DNA of 64,000 bases. Source: Bacteroidota bacterium (GTDB lineage: Bacteria; Bacteroidota; Bacteroidia; Chitinophagales; Chitinophagaceae). Within the stretch, counting starts at the first letter, position 1. The number at the start of each line of letters is the position of its first letter. Both the position numbers and the translations under genes were made by a program. The notes beneath the pieces are model-generated. The model did not search any database. It had not been told where the DNA came from and saw only the letters and a list, made by a program, of their open reading frames with translations. Shown here in pieces: positions 54,314 through 63,000 of the stretch. The stretch lies in the NCBI GenBank assembly GCA_018267725.1, contig JAFDXY010000020.1, positions 62,001-126,000 on the forward strand. Reading direction: 5' to 3'.

Positions 54314-55336
54314 ATGAATTATAAAATAACTAAATTAATGACCTTAAGTGGAATTCTGATAGCTATGATGAATTTTACTTCTTGTCTAAAAGATGCAAAA
54401 GCTCCTAATCTGAGCCCCGATGCAGGTACTTCTGCAACGGTTGGTATTTGGATTGATAATAGCGATGGTGCAGTAGATGGAGTAGGAGGTGGCTACTCTC
54501 AGGGAGGAACATTTAATGTATTTAACCGTACAATAAAATTTTTCCCTTCAGCTGATACCGCTAAATTGAATGTAACAGTAGCCTATTTAGGCCCGGATGT
54601 TGCTCCTCAAGACATTCAAGTTACTTTAGCTGTTGATGCTGCTAATCTTGCTGCATTTAACACAACAGGTGCATTTTCAGGTAACTGGGGTTTTAATGTT
54701 ACCCAACCTAATGCAACCGATGTTTGGAGTATTCCTACAACTGTAACTATTCCAAAAGGACAAAAACAAGCTACAGTTCAAGTTAAATTAAAAAACTCTA
54801 TAGCTTTAGGTCAGCCTTATGCTATGCCAATAAAAGTAAGTGCTACTTCTTATGGTACTGTTAGTACCAACCAAGCAAGTGCTATATACTTATTTCAACG
54901 TGTAAACAATTACGATGGTCTTTACATGGTAAATGGTACTGTTACAGATGCATTAGGTGCTTTTACAGGTAAATATCCTAAATATGTTGAGTTAATGACT
55001 TACGATGCGAATACGGTTGTTATGCTTGACCAAAACTATGGTAATTTTTACTATATAATAACCAATTTGGCAAGTGGTGGTGCTTCAAACTTAAGCGGTA
55101 TTGGTTTTAGGTTTGATGCTTCTGGAAATTGTACTAATGTATATTCTGCTCCTGGCGGATCACTTGGCTCGCCAACATTTGGTACATTAGCTTCAGGTGC
55201 AGCAAATAAATTTACGCCACAAGTAAATTCTTATTCACCAAACCCTGCATTTGTTATAAATTTTACTGCATCTGCAGCAAGGTTTAACATAAATGACAAA
55301 TACACTTATGTAAATGATAGAAATGATGCCAACTAA
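54314..55336 (+). CDS. DUF1735-domain lipoprotein of the SusCD operon
   Basis: This 340-residue protein has a lipoprotein signal (ILIAMMNFTSCLKD, lipobox FTSC) and an N-terminal DUF1735-like immunoglobulin-type domain (TVAYLGPDVAPQDIQVTLAVD; VTIPKGQKQATVQVKL). A C-terminal domain follows (VTDALGAFTGKYPKYVELMTYD). Such proteins are surface glycan- or peptide-binding partners of SusCD. It lies 36 bases after susD and the operon ends at a strong terminator. Confidence 0.82.
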   Translation: MNYKITKLMTLSGILIAMMNFTSCLKDAKAPNLSPDAGTSATVGIWIDNSDGAVDGVGGGYSQGGTFNVFNRTIKFFPSADTAKLNVTVAYLGPDVAPQDIQVTLAVDAANLAAFNTTGAFSGNWGFNVTQPNATDVWSIPTTVTIPKGQKQATVQVKLKNSIALGQPYAMPIKVSATSYGTVSTNQASAIYLFQRVNNYDGLYMVNGTVTDALGAFTGKYPKYVELMTYDANTVVMLDQNYGNFYYIITNLASGGASNLSGIGFRFDASGNCTNVYSAPGGSLGSPTFGTLASGAANKFTPQVNSYSPNPAFVINFTASAARFNINDKYTYVNDRNDAN

Positions 55337-55355
55337 TTAGCCTCATTTTCTCTAT

Positions 55356-55389
55356 AAAAAAAGATGCAATATTTGTTGCATCTTTTTTT
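55356..55389 (+). terminator. Strong terminator of the SusCD operon
   Basis: A perfect 14-bp stem (seven A, GATGCAA / TTGCATC, seven T) lies 20 bases after the stop. It also fixes the start of the next gene downstream of it. Confidence 0.93.
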
Positions 55390-55408
55390 ATTTTATAGCT
55401 TTACCAAC

Positions 55409-56149
55409 ATGAAAAATATTTTTTATTTAAGTATAATAGCCTTGTTGCTATGTATTGTTACAATAACAAAAGCTCAAGATATCAAAACAATAAAACGTAC
55501 AGTATCTGCAAGCTTAACAGAGGAGTATGAAGTATTTAAAAACAATAAAAAAATTAAAAACGGAAATTATTGGGTATTTGATAATAATAAACAAGCAATA
55601 GTAAAGGGTATTTATAACAATGATAATAAAGATAGTGTTTGGACCTATTATAACAATAACGGTGAAGTAATACAACGTTATAACTTTAAAGAAAACAAAT
55701 TAGTAGTAAACAATGCAGATGCTGCTACAATAGTGCAGCAAAAATTTGAAATTGCACATACTGCTACTAATGCACAAATTGAACCTGCTGTAAAAATTGG
55801 TGGTACTAATTATGGTTTTTATTTGTTATATGATGAAAGACTTATACCTGCTAAATTAAAAAGCGAAACAAGATTATCAACCGATACGTTAAGTTATATA
55901 TTTACTGTTTCGGCATTAGGAAAATTAGAAAGATGGGATGTTAAAACAGTTAATTCTTATGGGGATAGCACCATTCAAAACTATTCAATAAAAGGGCTGC
56001 CAACTGATGCTTATGATTTTGTTCCGGCTAAAGTAAACGGTACACCTGTAGAAAGTAAACTTATTTTGTATGTTGTATTGAATATAAGGCAAGATAATAA
56101 TCCTGCACCCGCATCTACTAATATAATGACTTCACAAAAATCGAATTAA
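55409..56149 (+). CDS. Hypothetical secreted protein with MORN-like repeats
   Basis: This 246-residue protein has a signal peptide (IFYLSIIALLLCIVTITKAQ), starting at 55409; earlier in-frame ATGs would lie inside the terminator stem. Residues about 45-95 have MORN/toxin-antitoxin-repeat-like units (YEVFKNNKKIKNGNYWVFDNN, GIYNNDNKDSVWTYYNNNGEVIQRYNF). The rest is a beta-rich domain of unknown type (ETRLSTDTLSYIFTVSALGKLERWDV). No function can be assigned. It stands alone between the SusCD operon and the DUF3467 gene. Confidence 0.75.
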   Translation: MKNIFYLSIIALLLCIVTITKAQDIKTIKRTVSASLTEEYEVFKNNKKIKNGNYWVFDNNKQAIVKGIYNNDNKDSVWTYYNNNGEVIQRYNFKENKLVVNNADAATIVQQKFEIAHTATNAQIEPAVKIGGTNYGFYLLYDERLIPAKLKSETRLSTDTLSYIFTVSALGKLERWDVKTVNSYGDSTIQNYSIKGLPTDAYDFVPAKVNGTPVESKLILYVVLNIRQDNNPAPASTNIMTSQKSN

Positions 56150-56180
56150 GTGATTAAAATAATTAGGAAATGAAATAAAG

Positions 56181-56188
56181 TATATTTG
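56181..56188 (+). promoter_or_regulatory. Candidate -7 element (TATATTTG) for the DUF3467 gene
   Basis: TATATTTG lies 20 bases before the ATG and matches TAnnTTTG. Confidence 0.55.
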
Positions 56189-56208
56189 CCAGCTATAAAA
56201 TTATTTTC

Positions 56209-56520
56209 ATGTCAGAACAACAACCTAACAATCAACTCAATATAGAAATTTCAGAAGAAGTTGCCGAAGGCGAATATGCTAACCTTGCTATTATAACACA
56301 TAGCCATGCCGAGTTTGTAATAGATTTTGTAAACGTAATGCCGGGTACACCTAAAAGCAAAGTAAAAAGCAGAATTATTTTAACACCTATGCATGCCAAA
56401 CGTTTTATGAAAGCATTAATAGATAATATTGAAAAATACGAAAACTTAAATGGCAATATTCAAGATTTAGAACAAGTTGAAATTCCTATGAATTTTGGCG
56501 GACCTATTGCACAAGCATAA
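56209..56520 (+). CDS. DUF3467 family protein
   Basis: This 103-residue cytosolic protein has a beta-rich N-terminus and a helical C-terminus. It matches DUF3467 (LNIEISEEVAEGEYANLAIITHSHAEFVIDFVNVMPGTPKSKVKSRIILTP-type pattern, seen here as EISEEVAEGEYANLAIITHS, then FVIDFVNVMPG and RIILTPMHAKRFMKALIDNI). The function of the family is not established. It is convergent with radC, separated by a hairpin. Confidence 0.88.
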   Translation: MSEQQPNNQLNIEISEEVAEGEYANLAIITHSHAEFVIDFVNVMPGTPKSKVKSRIILTPMHAKRFMKALIDNIEKYENLNGNIQDLEQVEIPMNFGGPIAQA

Positions 56521-56534
56521 AAAATAAAACTGGC

Positions 56535-56574
56535 AATGTGTAAATGAGTTTAGGTATTAATTCATTTGCACATT
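56535..56574. terminator. Hairpin between convergent DUF3467 and radC genes
   Basis: AATGTGTAAATGA pairs with TCATTTGCACATT with one mismatch-type G-T pair. Its words (TTTGCACATTT) recur as a ladder to 56603. Confidence 0.6.
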
Positions 56575-56598
56575 TTCACATCTAATTTATTTGCACAT

Positions 56599-57282
56599 TT
56601 ATAATATTCCTTCGTCTGCAAAACTGTAATAACCTTCGTTACTTACAATTATATGGTCGGTTACTGCAATGTCAAAATAAATAGCTGCTTCTTTTAATTT
56701 TCGTGTTAAAGAAATATCTGCGGCACTTGGTTTTATACTGCCACTTGGGTGGTTATGGCAAAGTATCATTCCCGTTGCATTATATTCTAATGCTTTTTTT
56801 AAAATAATTCTTGTATCAACTACGGTGCCTGTTATGCCTCCTTCACTTATAATTTCGTGATGTAAAATTTTATTGGCACGGTTAAGAAAAACAACTATAA
56901 AAACCTCATGCTGTTTATATTGTAATTGTGCTTTTAAATATTCGGCAATATCTCTGCTTCGCTCTATTTTTTCTTTTTTATTTTCGGTAGTATTTCTTCT
57001 TATACCTAATTCTAATGCAGCTACAATAGCAATAGCTTTAGCTTGGCCTAAACCTTTTATTTTTAATTGAACTATTTCTTTTACCGATAGTTTACCCAAA
57101 CGCTCAAGGTTATTATGAGTTGCGGTTAATAATTCTTTTGCCAAATCAACAGCAGTTTTATTTGGTGTTCCGTTGTTTATAAGAATGGCAATTAATTCAG
57201 AATTACTTAAAGCATTAGTTCCTTTTAATAACAGTTTTTCTCTGGGTCTGTCATCAACACTCCAAGTTTTAATTCCTTTCAT
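56599..57282 (-). CDS. radC: RadC-family JAB-domain protein
   Basis: RadC is a putative DNA-repair protein; its true role is unresolved. The 227 residues start at MKGIKTWSVDDRPREKLLLKG (the extension to 57363 is not conserved). An HhH-like N-terminus (LGKLSVKEIVQLKIKGLGQAKAIAIVAALELG) precedes the JAB/MPN+ metalloprotease-like domain with the JAMM motif in CHNHPSGSIKPSAAD. It is a single gene on the minus strand, divergent from prs. Confidence 0.94.
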   Translation of the reverse strand: MKGIKTWSVDDRPREKLLLKGTNALSNSELIAILINNGTPNKTAVDLAKELLTATHNNLERLGKLSVKEIVQLKIKGLGQAKAIAIVAALELGIRRNTTENKKEKIERSRDIAEYLKAQLQYKQHEVFIVVFLNRANKILHHEIISEGGITGTVVDTRIILKKALEYNATGMILCHNHPSGSIKPSAADISLTRKLKEAAIYFDIAVTDHIIVSNEGYYSFADEGIL

Positions 57283-57398
57283 ACAAAAAATTATTTTACA
57301 AATTACATTTTTTTCTATTTCAAATTTTTGAAAAATAAAAGGCAGCATTTTTTTGGCTCTCAAAACTGAATATTATCTTCGCCGCATACCTTTTAGTT

Positions 57399-58355
57399 AT
57401 GAACCCATCCGTAAAAATATTTTCAGGCACAGGCTCTCAAAAATTAGCTGAAAAAATTGCCCAACGCTTTGGTGCTACTTTAGGAAAAATAAATATACAA
57501 AAGTTTAGTGATGGAGAATTTCAGCCTATATTTCTTGAAAGTATTCGCGGAGATTATGTTTTTCTTGTACAAAGCACCTATGCACCAACAGATAATTTAA
57601 TGGAATTATTGTTAATGATTGATGCAGCCAAACGTGCAAGTGCCGCTAAAATAATTGCAGTATTACCTTATTATGGTTTTGCAAGGCAAGATAGAAAAGA
57701 TAAACCACGTGTTGCCATAGGAAGTAAGCTGGTAGCCACTTTGCTTGAAGCAGCCGGTGCAGATAGAGTAATAACTATGGATTTACATGCACCACAAATT
57801 CAAGCTTTTTTTGAAATACCGGTTGATCATTTAGATAGTTCTGCAGTATTCATTCCATATATAGAACAACTGCGTTTATCAAACTTAACTTTTGCAGCAC
57901 CCGATGTTGGCAGCACCAATCGTGTAAGAGAAATTGCCAGCTACTTTAATGCAGAAATGGTTATTTGCGATAAGCATAGAAAACGTGCCAATGAAATTGC
58001 CAGTATGGTAGTAATTGGAGATGTTGCAGGAAAAGATATTATTTTAATTGATGATATTTGCGATACGGGAGGGACATTGGCAAAATCTGCCGGCTTGCTA
58101 AAAGAGAAAGGAGCTAAAAGTGTAAGAGCTTTATGCACGCATCCTATTTTAAGTGGCAAAGCCTATGAAAATATTGAAAACAGTGTGTTAGAAGAATTAG
58201 TGGTTTGCGATACCATTCCTATTAAAAAACAAAGCCCCAAAATTAAAATTATTTCTGTGGCAGATTTGTTTGCTATAGCCATTCGTAATGCGTATGAAAA
58301 TAAAAGCATTACCAGTTTATTTATTCATTCTCAATTAAGAGGAAGAGATAAGTAG
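57399..58355 (+). CDS. prs: Ribose-phosphate pyrophosphokinase
   Basis: Prs makes 5-phosphoribosyl-1-diphosphate from ribose-5-phosphate and ATP, feeding purine, pyrimidine, histidine and tryptophan synthesis. The 318 residues carry KINIQKFSDGEFQPIFLES, YYGFARQDRKDKPR, ADRVITMDLHAPQIQAFF and the PRPP-binding loop IILIDDICDTGGTL. This is the class I enzyme. It is 1.0 kb after the DUF3467 gene and near rplY and pth, a usual neighbourhood for the phylum. Confidence 0.97.
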   Translation: MNPSVKIFSGTGSQKLAEKIAQRFGATLGKINIQKFSDGEFQPIFLESIRGDYVFLVQSTYAPTDNLMELLLMIDAAKRASAAKIIAVLPYYGFARQDRKDKPRVAIGSKLVATLLEAAGADRVITMDLHAPQIQAFFEIPVDHLDSSAVFIPYIEQLRLSNLTFAAPDVGSTNRVREIASYFNAEMVICDKHRKRANEIASMVVIGDVAGKDIILIDDICDTGGTLAKSAGLLKEKGAKSVRALCTHPILSGKAYENIENSVLEELVVCDTIPIKKQSPKIKIISVADLFAIAIRNAYENKSITSLFIHSQLRGRDK

Positions 58356-58356
58356 A

Positions 58357-58450
58357 ATATAGAATATTAGAATAAGGTATATAGGAGTATATAAAGTAAA
58401 TAGATAAGCAACTTCTTTATATACTTCCCTACTTTATATACTATATAATC
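58357..58450. repeat. AT-rich ladder with inverted halves between prs and rplY
   Basis: GAATATAGAATATTAG and GTATATAGGAGTATATAAAG on the left face an inverted version on the right (TTTATATACTTCCCTACTTT). The two halves could fold into a long stem. Confidence 0.55.
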
Positions 58451-58482
58451 TATTTACATTCCCATCTTTACACATTTTCCCT

Positions 58483-58490
58483 TACTTTTG
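58483..58490 (+). promoter_or_regulatory. Promoter -7 element (TACTTTTG) for rplY
   Basis: TACTTTTG lies 20 bases before the ATG and matches TAnnTTTG exactly. Confidence 0.65.
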
Positions 58491-58510
58491 CCGTCCAAAA
58501 AAATTAAAAA

Positions 58511-59146
58511 ATGAAAACAGTTACAATCGAAGGACAATTGAGGACCGAATTCGGCAAAAAAGCCACCCGCGAAATTCGCTCTCAAGAATTAGTGCCAGGT
58601 GTAATTTACGGGGGTGCTACAGAAGTAAATTTTTCTGCTTCTGCAAAAGCTTTCAAGCCTTTAGTGTACACCGCAGAATTTCAATTAGCACAAGTTAATG
58701 TTGGCGGAAAAACTTACAAATGCATTTTAAAAGATTTGCAATTTGATAAAGTAGATGATTCTTTAATTCATATTGATTTATTAGAATTGGTTGATGACAA
58801 AAAAGTAATTGCTGCTTTACCATTAAAATTTGTTGGTAACTCAATTGGTGTAAAAGATGGCGGTAAATTAATAACCAAAATGAAATCATTAAAGGTTAAA
58901 ACTTTACCTAAATTCTTAAAAGAAAATATTGAGGTAGATATTACCAACTTAGCTGTAAACGGTAATATTCGTGTAGAAGATGTAAAAGCAGAAAATATGG
59001 AAGTAATGAACTCTCCACGTATTCCGGTTGCATCTGTAGTTATGACACGTCAGTTAAAACAAGAAGAAGCTGCTGCAACAACTGCTGCACCTGCAAAAGC
59101 TGCTGCTGCACCCGCTGCCGCAAAAGCTCCGGCTGCAAAAAAATAA
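58511..59146 (+). CDS. rplY: 50S ribosomal protein L25 (long Ctc type)
   Basis: L25 binds 5S rRNA in the large subunit; this is the long form with a second beta-rich domain (Ctc/TL5). The 211 residues start MKTVTIEGQLRTEFGKKATREIRSQELVPGVIYGG, contain CILKDLQFDKVDDSLIHIDLLEL and end in an alanine- and lysine-rich low-complexity tail (AAATTAAPAKAAAA), which is common in this phylum. It is followed by a terminator and pth. Confidence 0.96.
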   Translation: MKTVTIEGQLRTEFGKKATREIRSQELVPGVIYGGATEVNFSASAKAFKPLVYTAEFQLAQVNVGGKTYKCILKDLQFDKVDDSLIHIDLLELVDDKKVIAALPLKFVGNSIGVKDGGKLITKMKSLKVKTLPKFLKENIEVDITNLAVNGNIRVEDVKAENMEVMNSPRIPVASVVMTRQLKQEEAAATTAAPAKAAAAPAAAKAPAAKK

Positions 59147-59167
59147 AGCTTCAAAATTTTATAAAAC

Positions 59168-59200
59168 AAATTCCTCAGCATATTTTTTGTTGGGGAATTT
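59168..59200 (+). terminator. Terminator after rplY
   Basis: AAATTCCTCAGC pairs with GTTGGGGAATTT (two G-T pairs) and a T-rich stretch follows. Confidence 0.8.
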
Positions 59201-59235
59201 TTATTTTATGCAACAGGTTATAATATTTTTACAAC

Positions 59236-59811
59236 ATGAAATTTTTAATAGTTGGTTTAGGAAATGTTGGAAACGAATACAGCCATACACGCCACAATAT
59301 TGGTTTTGATGTGGTAAATGCTTTTGTATTAAAGCACGGCGGAATGTTTAAATTAGATAGATTAGCTTATACAGCAGAAGTAAAAGTAAAAGGCAAAATA
59401 TTTATTTGCATATTGCCCACTACTTATATGAACTTAAGCGGTAAAGCATTTAAATATTGGATGGATAAAGAAAAAATTGAAATTAATAATACACTTACTA
59501 TTGTTGATGATTTAGCTATTTCACTTTCAAAACTTAGATTAAGACCTACCGGAAGCGATGGTGGTCATAACGGATTAAGAGATATTCAATTAACATTAGG
59601 TACAGATGCCTACCCTAAATTACGTTTTGGCATTGGCAATAATTACCCAAAAGGCATGCAAGCACAATTTGTATTAGGCAAATGGTGGAATGAAGAAGTA
59701 CCCGTTGTAAAACAAAAAATAGATAAATGTGTAGAAACCATTGAAAATTTTGCCTTTATAGGCATAGAAAAAGCCATGAATCTGGTAAATAATTTAAACT
59801 TCACACAATAA
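59236..59811 (+). CDS. pth: Peptidyl-tRNA hydrolase
   Basis: Pth recycles peptidyl-tRNAs that drop off the ribosome. The 191 residues start MKFLIVGLGNVGNEYSHTRHNIGFDVVNAF with the catalytic His in HTRHNIGF, and include LPTTYMNLSGKA, DDLAISL and GSDGGHNGLRDIQLTLGTDAYPKLRFGIG. All key residues are present. It sits 90 bases after rplY on the same strand. Confidence 0.97.
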   Translation: MKFLIVGLGNVGNEYSHTRHNIGFDVVNAFVLKHGGMFKLDRLAYTAEVKVKGKIFICILPTTYMNLSGKAFKYWMDKEKIEINNTLTIVDDLAISLSKLRLRPTGSDGGHNGLRDIQLTLGTDAYPKLRFGIGNNYPKGMQAQFVLGKWWNEEVPVVKQKIDKCVETIENFAFIGIEKAMNLVNNLNFTQ

Positions 59812-59935
59812 AAAACAATTTTCTTAGTTTATAAGTAGTGGAAATATAATTCAAGTAAACCCATAAAGGCAAGCTTCAGGTTATTCTTAACCATTTCAGC
59901 CAAAGGTTACTTAGTTAATATTCAAAGCTACAGCT

Positions 59936-60547
59936 ATGAAAATATTTTGTGTTGGCAGAAACTATGCCGACCACATAAAAGAATTAGGCAATGCCGTACC
60001 GGAAGATCCGGTAATATTTATGAAGCCAAAGAGTGCTCTACTCCAAGGTCATACTCCCTTTTATTACCCTGAATTTTGTAACGAGCTACATTATGAAGTA
60101 GAATTAGTACTTCAAATTTCAAAAAACGGAAAATACATTCCCGAAAAACACGCATCAAAATATTATAATCAAATTTCTGTTGGAATAGATTTTACTGCAA
60201 GAGATATTCAAACAGAATTAAAAAAGAAAGGTCTCCCTTGGGAAAAAGCAAAAGCATGGGATAATTCGGCAGTCATTGGTAAATGGCTAAATATAACGCC
60301 GGAAATATTAGAAAATTCTATTCAATTCTCTCTTCAAAAAAATAAACAAACAGTACAAAACGGTAATAGTAAGGATATGATTTTTTCTTTCAATTACCTC
60401 ATTTCACATATATCACAATACTTCTCATTAAACATAGGCGATATGGTATTTACAGGCACACCGGCAGGTGTGGGCGAATGTGTTGTAGGAGATGTATTAG
60501 AAGGCTTTTTTGAAAAAGAAAAAATGTTTGAAGTAGAAATAAAATAG
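59936..60547 (+). CDS. Fumarylacetoacetate hydrolase family protein
   Basis: This 203-residue enzyme is of the FAH fold, similar to acylpyruvase/FAHD1. Motifs are MKIFCVGRNYADHIKELGN, EDPVIFMKPKSALL, LHYEVELVLQI with metal-binding Glu residues, SVGIDFTARDIQ and DMVFTGTPAGVGECVVGD. The substrate is unknown; short FAH proteins in Bacteroidota are often acylpyruvases or oxaloacetate decarboxylases. It is 10 bases upstream of the E1 dehydrogenase, so the two are probably co-transcribed. Confidence 0.9.
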   Translation: MKIFCVGRNYADHIKELGNAVPEDPVIFMKPKSALLQGHTPFYYPEFCNELHYEVELVLQISKNGKYIPEKHASKYYNQISVGIDFTARDIQTELKKKGLPWEKAKAWDNSAVIGKWLNITPEILENSIQFSLQKNKQTVQNGNSKDMIFSFNYLISHISQYFSLNIGDMVFTGTPAGVGECVVGDVLEGFFEKEKMFEVEIK

Positions 60548-60556
60548 TTAATAAAA

Positions 60557-62623
60557 ATGCTAACGAAAGATACATTAATGCACGCTTACAAGCTTATGGT
60601 TACGGCCAAAGCTATGAGCGATACATACGAGGCAAACCGCCAGGTTTGTAAGTATGTGCATGCATGTGCACGTGGGCATGAAGCCATACAAATTGCAGCC
60701 GGTATGCAATTACTTTCTGTAGATTGGGTTAGCCCGTATTATAGAGATGATAGCATGATGTTGGCAGCGGGTTTTTCGGCTTACGAATTAATGTTGCAAC
60801 TATTGGCAAAAAAAGATGATCCGTTTTCAGCAGGGCGTTCTTATTACTGCCATACTAATAATAAAGATGGGCAACGCCCTGGTATTATACACCAAAGCAG
60901 TGCAACAGGTATGCAAGCTATACCAACCACAGGTATTGCACAGGGTATTCAATATATAGAACAACAAAATTTGGCATTATTAAAAGCTGGAGAGAATGGA
61001 GAAAATCCTGTTGTTATTTGCTCAATGGGAGATGGAAGTATTACTGAAGGAGAAGTTAGTGAGGCATTGCAATTTGCATCTTTAAAACAATTACCAATTA
61101 TTTATTTGGTTCAAGATAACCAATGGAGTATTAGTGCCAGTGCCGAAGAATTTAGAGCAGGCAATGCTTACGAGTTTGCCGATGGCTTTAAAGGCTTAAA
61201 GAAAATGCAATGTGATGGAAGTGATTTTATTCGCAGTTACGAAACTATTTCTCAGGCAATTACTTATGCAAGGCAAGAACGTAAACCCGTTTTAATTCAT
61301 GCAAAAGTTCCTTTATTAGGTCATCATACAAGTGGTGTAAGAAAAGAGTTTTACCGAAACAGAGAAGATTTATTAAAACATGGTTTGTACGACCCTATGC
61401 CTAAACTTCGCTTAATGCTTGCAGGTGCAGGTTTTGAAGAGCATGCAATAAATGAAACAGAAGCTGCTGCATTAAGAGAAGTAAACGAATCTTTTGAAAA
61501 AGCAATGGCTGCCGCAGAACCAGATGTTAAATCTGTTGAAGAAAATATATTTGCTCCAACAAATATTAAAGAAGAAAAAGGTATTCGTTCTCCAAAAGCT
61601 TCCGAAAAAATATTAATGGTAGATGCTGCTTTACATGCCATTGAAGAAATAATGGAACAGCATCCTGAAGCAATATTATACGGACAAGATGTAGGACGCA
61701 GACTGGGCGGCGTTTTTAGAGAAACCGCAACATTAGCCGATAAGTTTGGCGATGCTCGTGTATTTAACACAGCTATTCAAGAAGCATATATAGTTGGTTC
61801 TACTATTGGCATGAGTGCATTAGGTTTAAAACCAATTGTTGAAGTTCAGTTTGCCGATTATATTTTTCCTGCCATAAACCAATTAGCAACCGAAGTTGCA
61901 AAATCTAACTATTTAACCAACGGAAAATTTCCGGTGCAAATGGTGTTGCGTGTGCCGGTGGGTGCTTATGGTGGTGGTGGTCCTTATCATAGCGGAAGTA
62001 TAGAAAGCACTTTGTTAAGCATAAAAGGAATTAAAGTGGCGTATCCATCAAACGCTGCCGATATGAAAGGAATAATGAAAGCTGCTTTTTACGACCCTAA
62101 TCCGGTAGTAATGTTAGAACATAAAGGATTGTATTGGAGTAAAGTAGAAGGAACAGATGAAGCTAAAACTATTGAACCTTCAAAAGATTATATACTTCCT
62201 TTAGGTAAAGGAGCAGTGGCTTTACAAGCCGATGCTGCCAAAATTAAAAAAGGCGAAACGGTTACTATTATTACTTACGGAATGGGTGTGTATTGGGCAA
62301 AAAATGCTGCCAAAAAATTTCCGGGACAAATAGAAGTAATTGATTTAAGAACACTTTATCCTTTAGATGAAGAATTAATTTTTGGAAGTGTAAACAAACA
62401 CGGAAAAGTAATTGTATTAACTGAAGAACAACAAAACAATTCATTTGCCGAAGCATTATCGCTACGCATATCAAATAACTGCTATCACTTTTTAGATGCA
62501 AAAGTTGAAGTGGTGGGTGCATTAAACCTACCTGCCGTACCTATAAATATGGCATTAGAAAAAGCCATGTTGCCTACGGTTGAAAAAGTACAAAACCGTA
62601 TTGCCAAACTATTAGCATATTAA
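60557..62623 (+). CDS. 2-oxoacid dehydrogenase E1, fused alpha and beta subunits
   Basis: This 688-residue thiamine-diphosphate enzyme decarboxylates a branched-chain or similar 2-oxoacid and passes the acyl group to an E2 lipoyl protein. The alpha part (about 1-330) has YVHACARGHEAIQIAAG, YYRDDSMMLAAG and the ThDP motif GDGSITEGEVSEALQFASLKQLPIIYLVQDNQWS-type, seen as MGDGSITEGEVSEALQFA then QDNQWSIS. The beta part (about 345-688) has ILYGQDVGRRLGGVFRETATLADKFG, VEVQFADYIFPAINQL and RVPVGAYGGGGPYHSGSIES. Fusion of the two subunits is common in Bacteroidota. No E2 or E3 gene is next to it. Confidence 0.93.
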   Translation: MLTKDTLMHAYKLMVTAKAMSDTYEANRQVCKYVHACARGHEAIQIAAGMQLLSVDWVSPYYRDDSMMLAAGFSAYELMLQLLAKKDDPFSAGRSYYCHTNNKDGQRPGIIHQSSATGMQAIPTTGIAQGIQYIEQQNLALLKAGENGENPVVICSMGDGSITEGEVSEALQFASLKQLPIIYLVQDNQWSISASAEEFRAGNAYEFADGFKGLKKMQCDGSDFIRSYETISQAITYARQERKPVLIHAKVPLLGHHTSGVRKEFYRNREDLLKHGLYDPMPKLRLMLAGAGFEEHAINETEAAALREVNESFEKAMAAAEPDVKSVEENIFAPTNIKEEKGIRSPKASEKILMVDAALHAIEEIMEQHPEAILYGQDVGRRLGGVFRETATLADKFGDARVFNTAIQEAYIVGSTIGMSALGLKPIVEVQFADYIFPAINQLATEVAKSNYLTNGKFPVQMVLRVPVGAYGGGGPYHSGSIESTLLSIKGIKVAYPSNAADMKGIMKAAFYDPNPVVMLEHKGLYWSKVEGTDEAKTIEPSKDYILPLGKGAVALQADAAKIKKGETVTIITYGMGVYWAKNAAKKFPGQIEVIDLRTLYPLDEELIFGSVNKHGKVIVLTEEQQNNSFAEALSLRISNNCYHFLDAKVEVVGALNLPAVPINMALEKAMLPTVEKVQNRIAKLLAY

Positions 62624-62658
62624 GTAGTGTATTAATTTGAAATTATGATAAATAAAAT

Positions 62659-62757
62659 CGTCATGTCGAACGAAGTGAGACATCTTAAAACAAGTTGTAA
62701 CAGATTTCTTAGTCGCTCCGATAATCGGACCTTCTTCGAAAAGACGATTCCGTCATG
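62659..62757. repeat. Degenerate palindromic intergenic repeat (GTCATGTCGAACGAAGTGAG type)
   Basis: The left end reads CGTCATGTCGAACGAAGTGAG and the right end has CTTCTTCGAAAAGACG then CCGTCATG, an imperfect inverse. This style of element (CGTCATGTCGAACGAAG...GACG) is a familiar dispersed intergenic repeat in Bacteroidota genomes. The rest of the 262-base gap holds only a tRNA promoter. Confidence 0.6.
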
Positions 62758-62851
62758 TTAAAATGATGTTCATACTGAATGATAGTTCAAAAATTTCAAA
62801 CTGAGACACTACCGCATCTTAAATTGCTTTTCGTTAAAAGTTTTCAATCCC

Positions 62852-62859
62852 TATATTTG
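62852..62859 (+). promoter_or_regulatory. Candidate -7 element (TATATTTG) for the tRNA gene
   Basis: TATATTTG ends 26 bases before the tRNA and matches TAnnTTTG. Confidence 0.5.
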
Positions 62860-62885
62860 CAGCCCAAAATAAAAATTTATTTTTT

Positions 62886-62959
62886 GGCGAGGTAGCTCAG
62901 CTGGTTAGAGCATCGGATTCATAACCCGAAGGTCGGCAGTTCAAGTCTGCTCCTCGCTA
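62886..62959 (+). tRNA. tRNA with CAU anticodon (probably elongator tRNA-Met)
   Basis: The 74-base cloverleaf has acceptor GGCGAGG / CCTCGCT (first pair G-T), D arm GCTC...GAGC with GCTGGTTA loop, anticodon stem TCGGA / CCCGA (last pair A-C) around TTCATAA, a five-base variable loop, and T arm GGCAG TTCAAGT CTGCT. The anticodon CAU can read Met, initiator Met or, after lysidine modification, Ile. The acceptor end lacks the mismatch of initiators, so Met or Ile2 remain; I favour elongator Met. CCA is not encoded. Confidence 0.9.
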
Positions 62960-62966
62960 CAAGTAA

Positions 62967-63000
62967 AGCTGAAATACTTATTAAGTATTTCGGCTTTTTT
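62967..63000 (+). terminator. Terminator after the tRNA
   Basis: A 13-bp stem (AGCTGAAATACTT / AAGTATTTCGGCT) around ATT is followed by five T. Confidence 0.9.

Noticed and set aside
57941-58159. Minus-strand frame inside prs
   Set aside because: It is a shadow of the conserved gene on the other strand, as are the other long antisense frames in this window.
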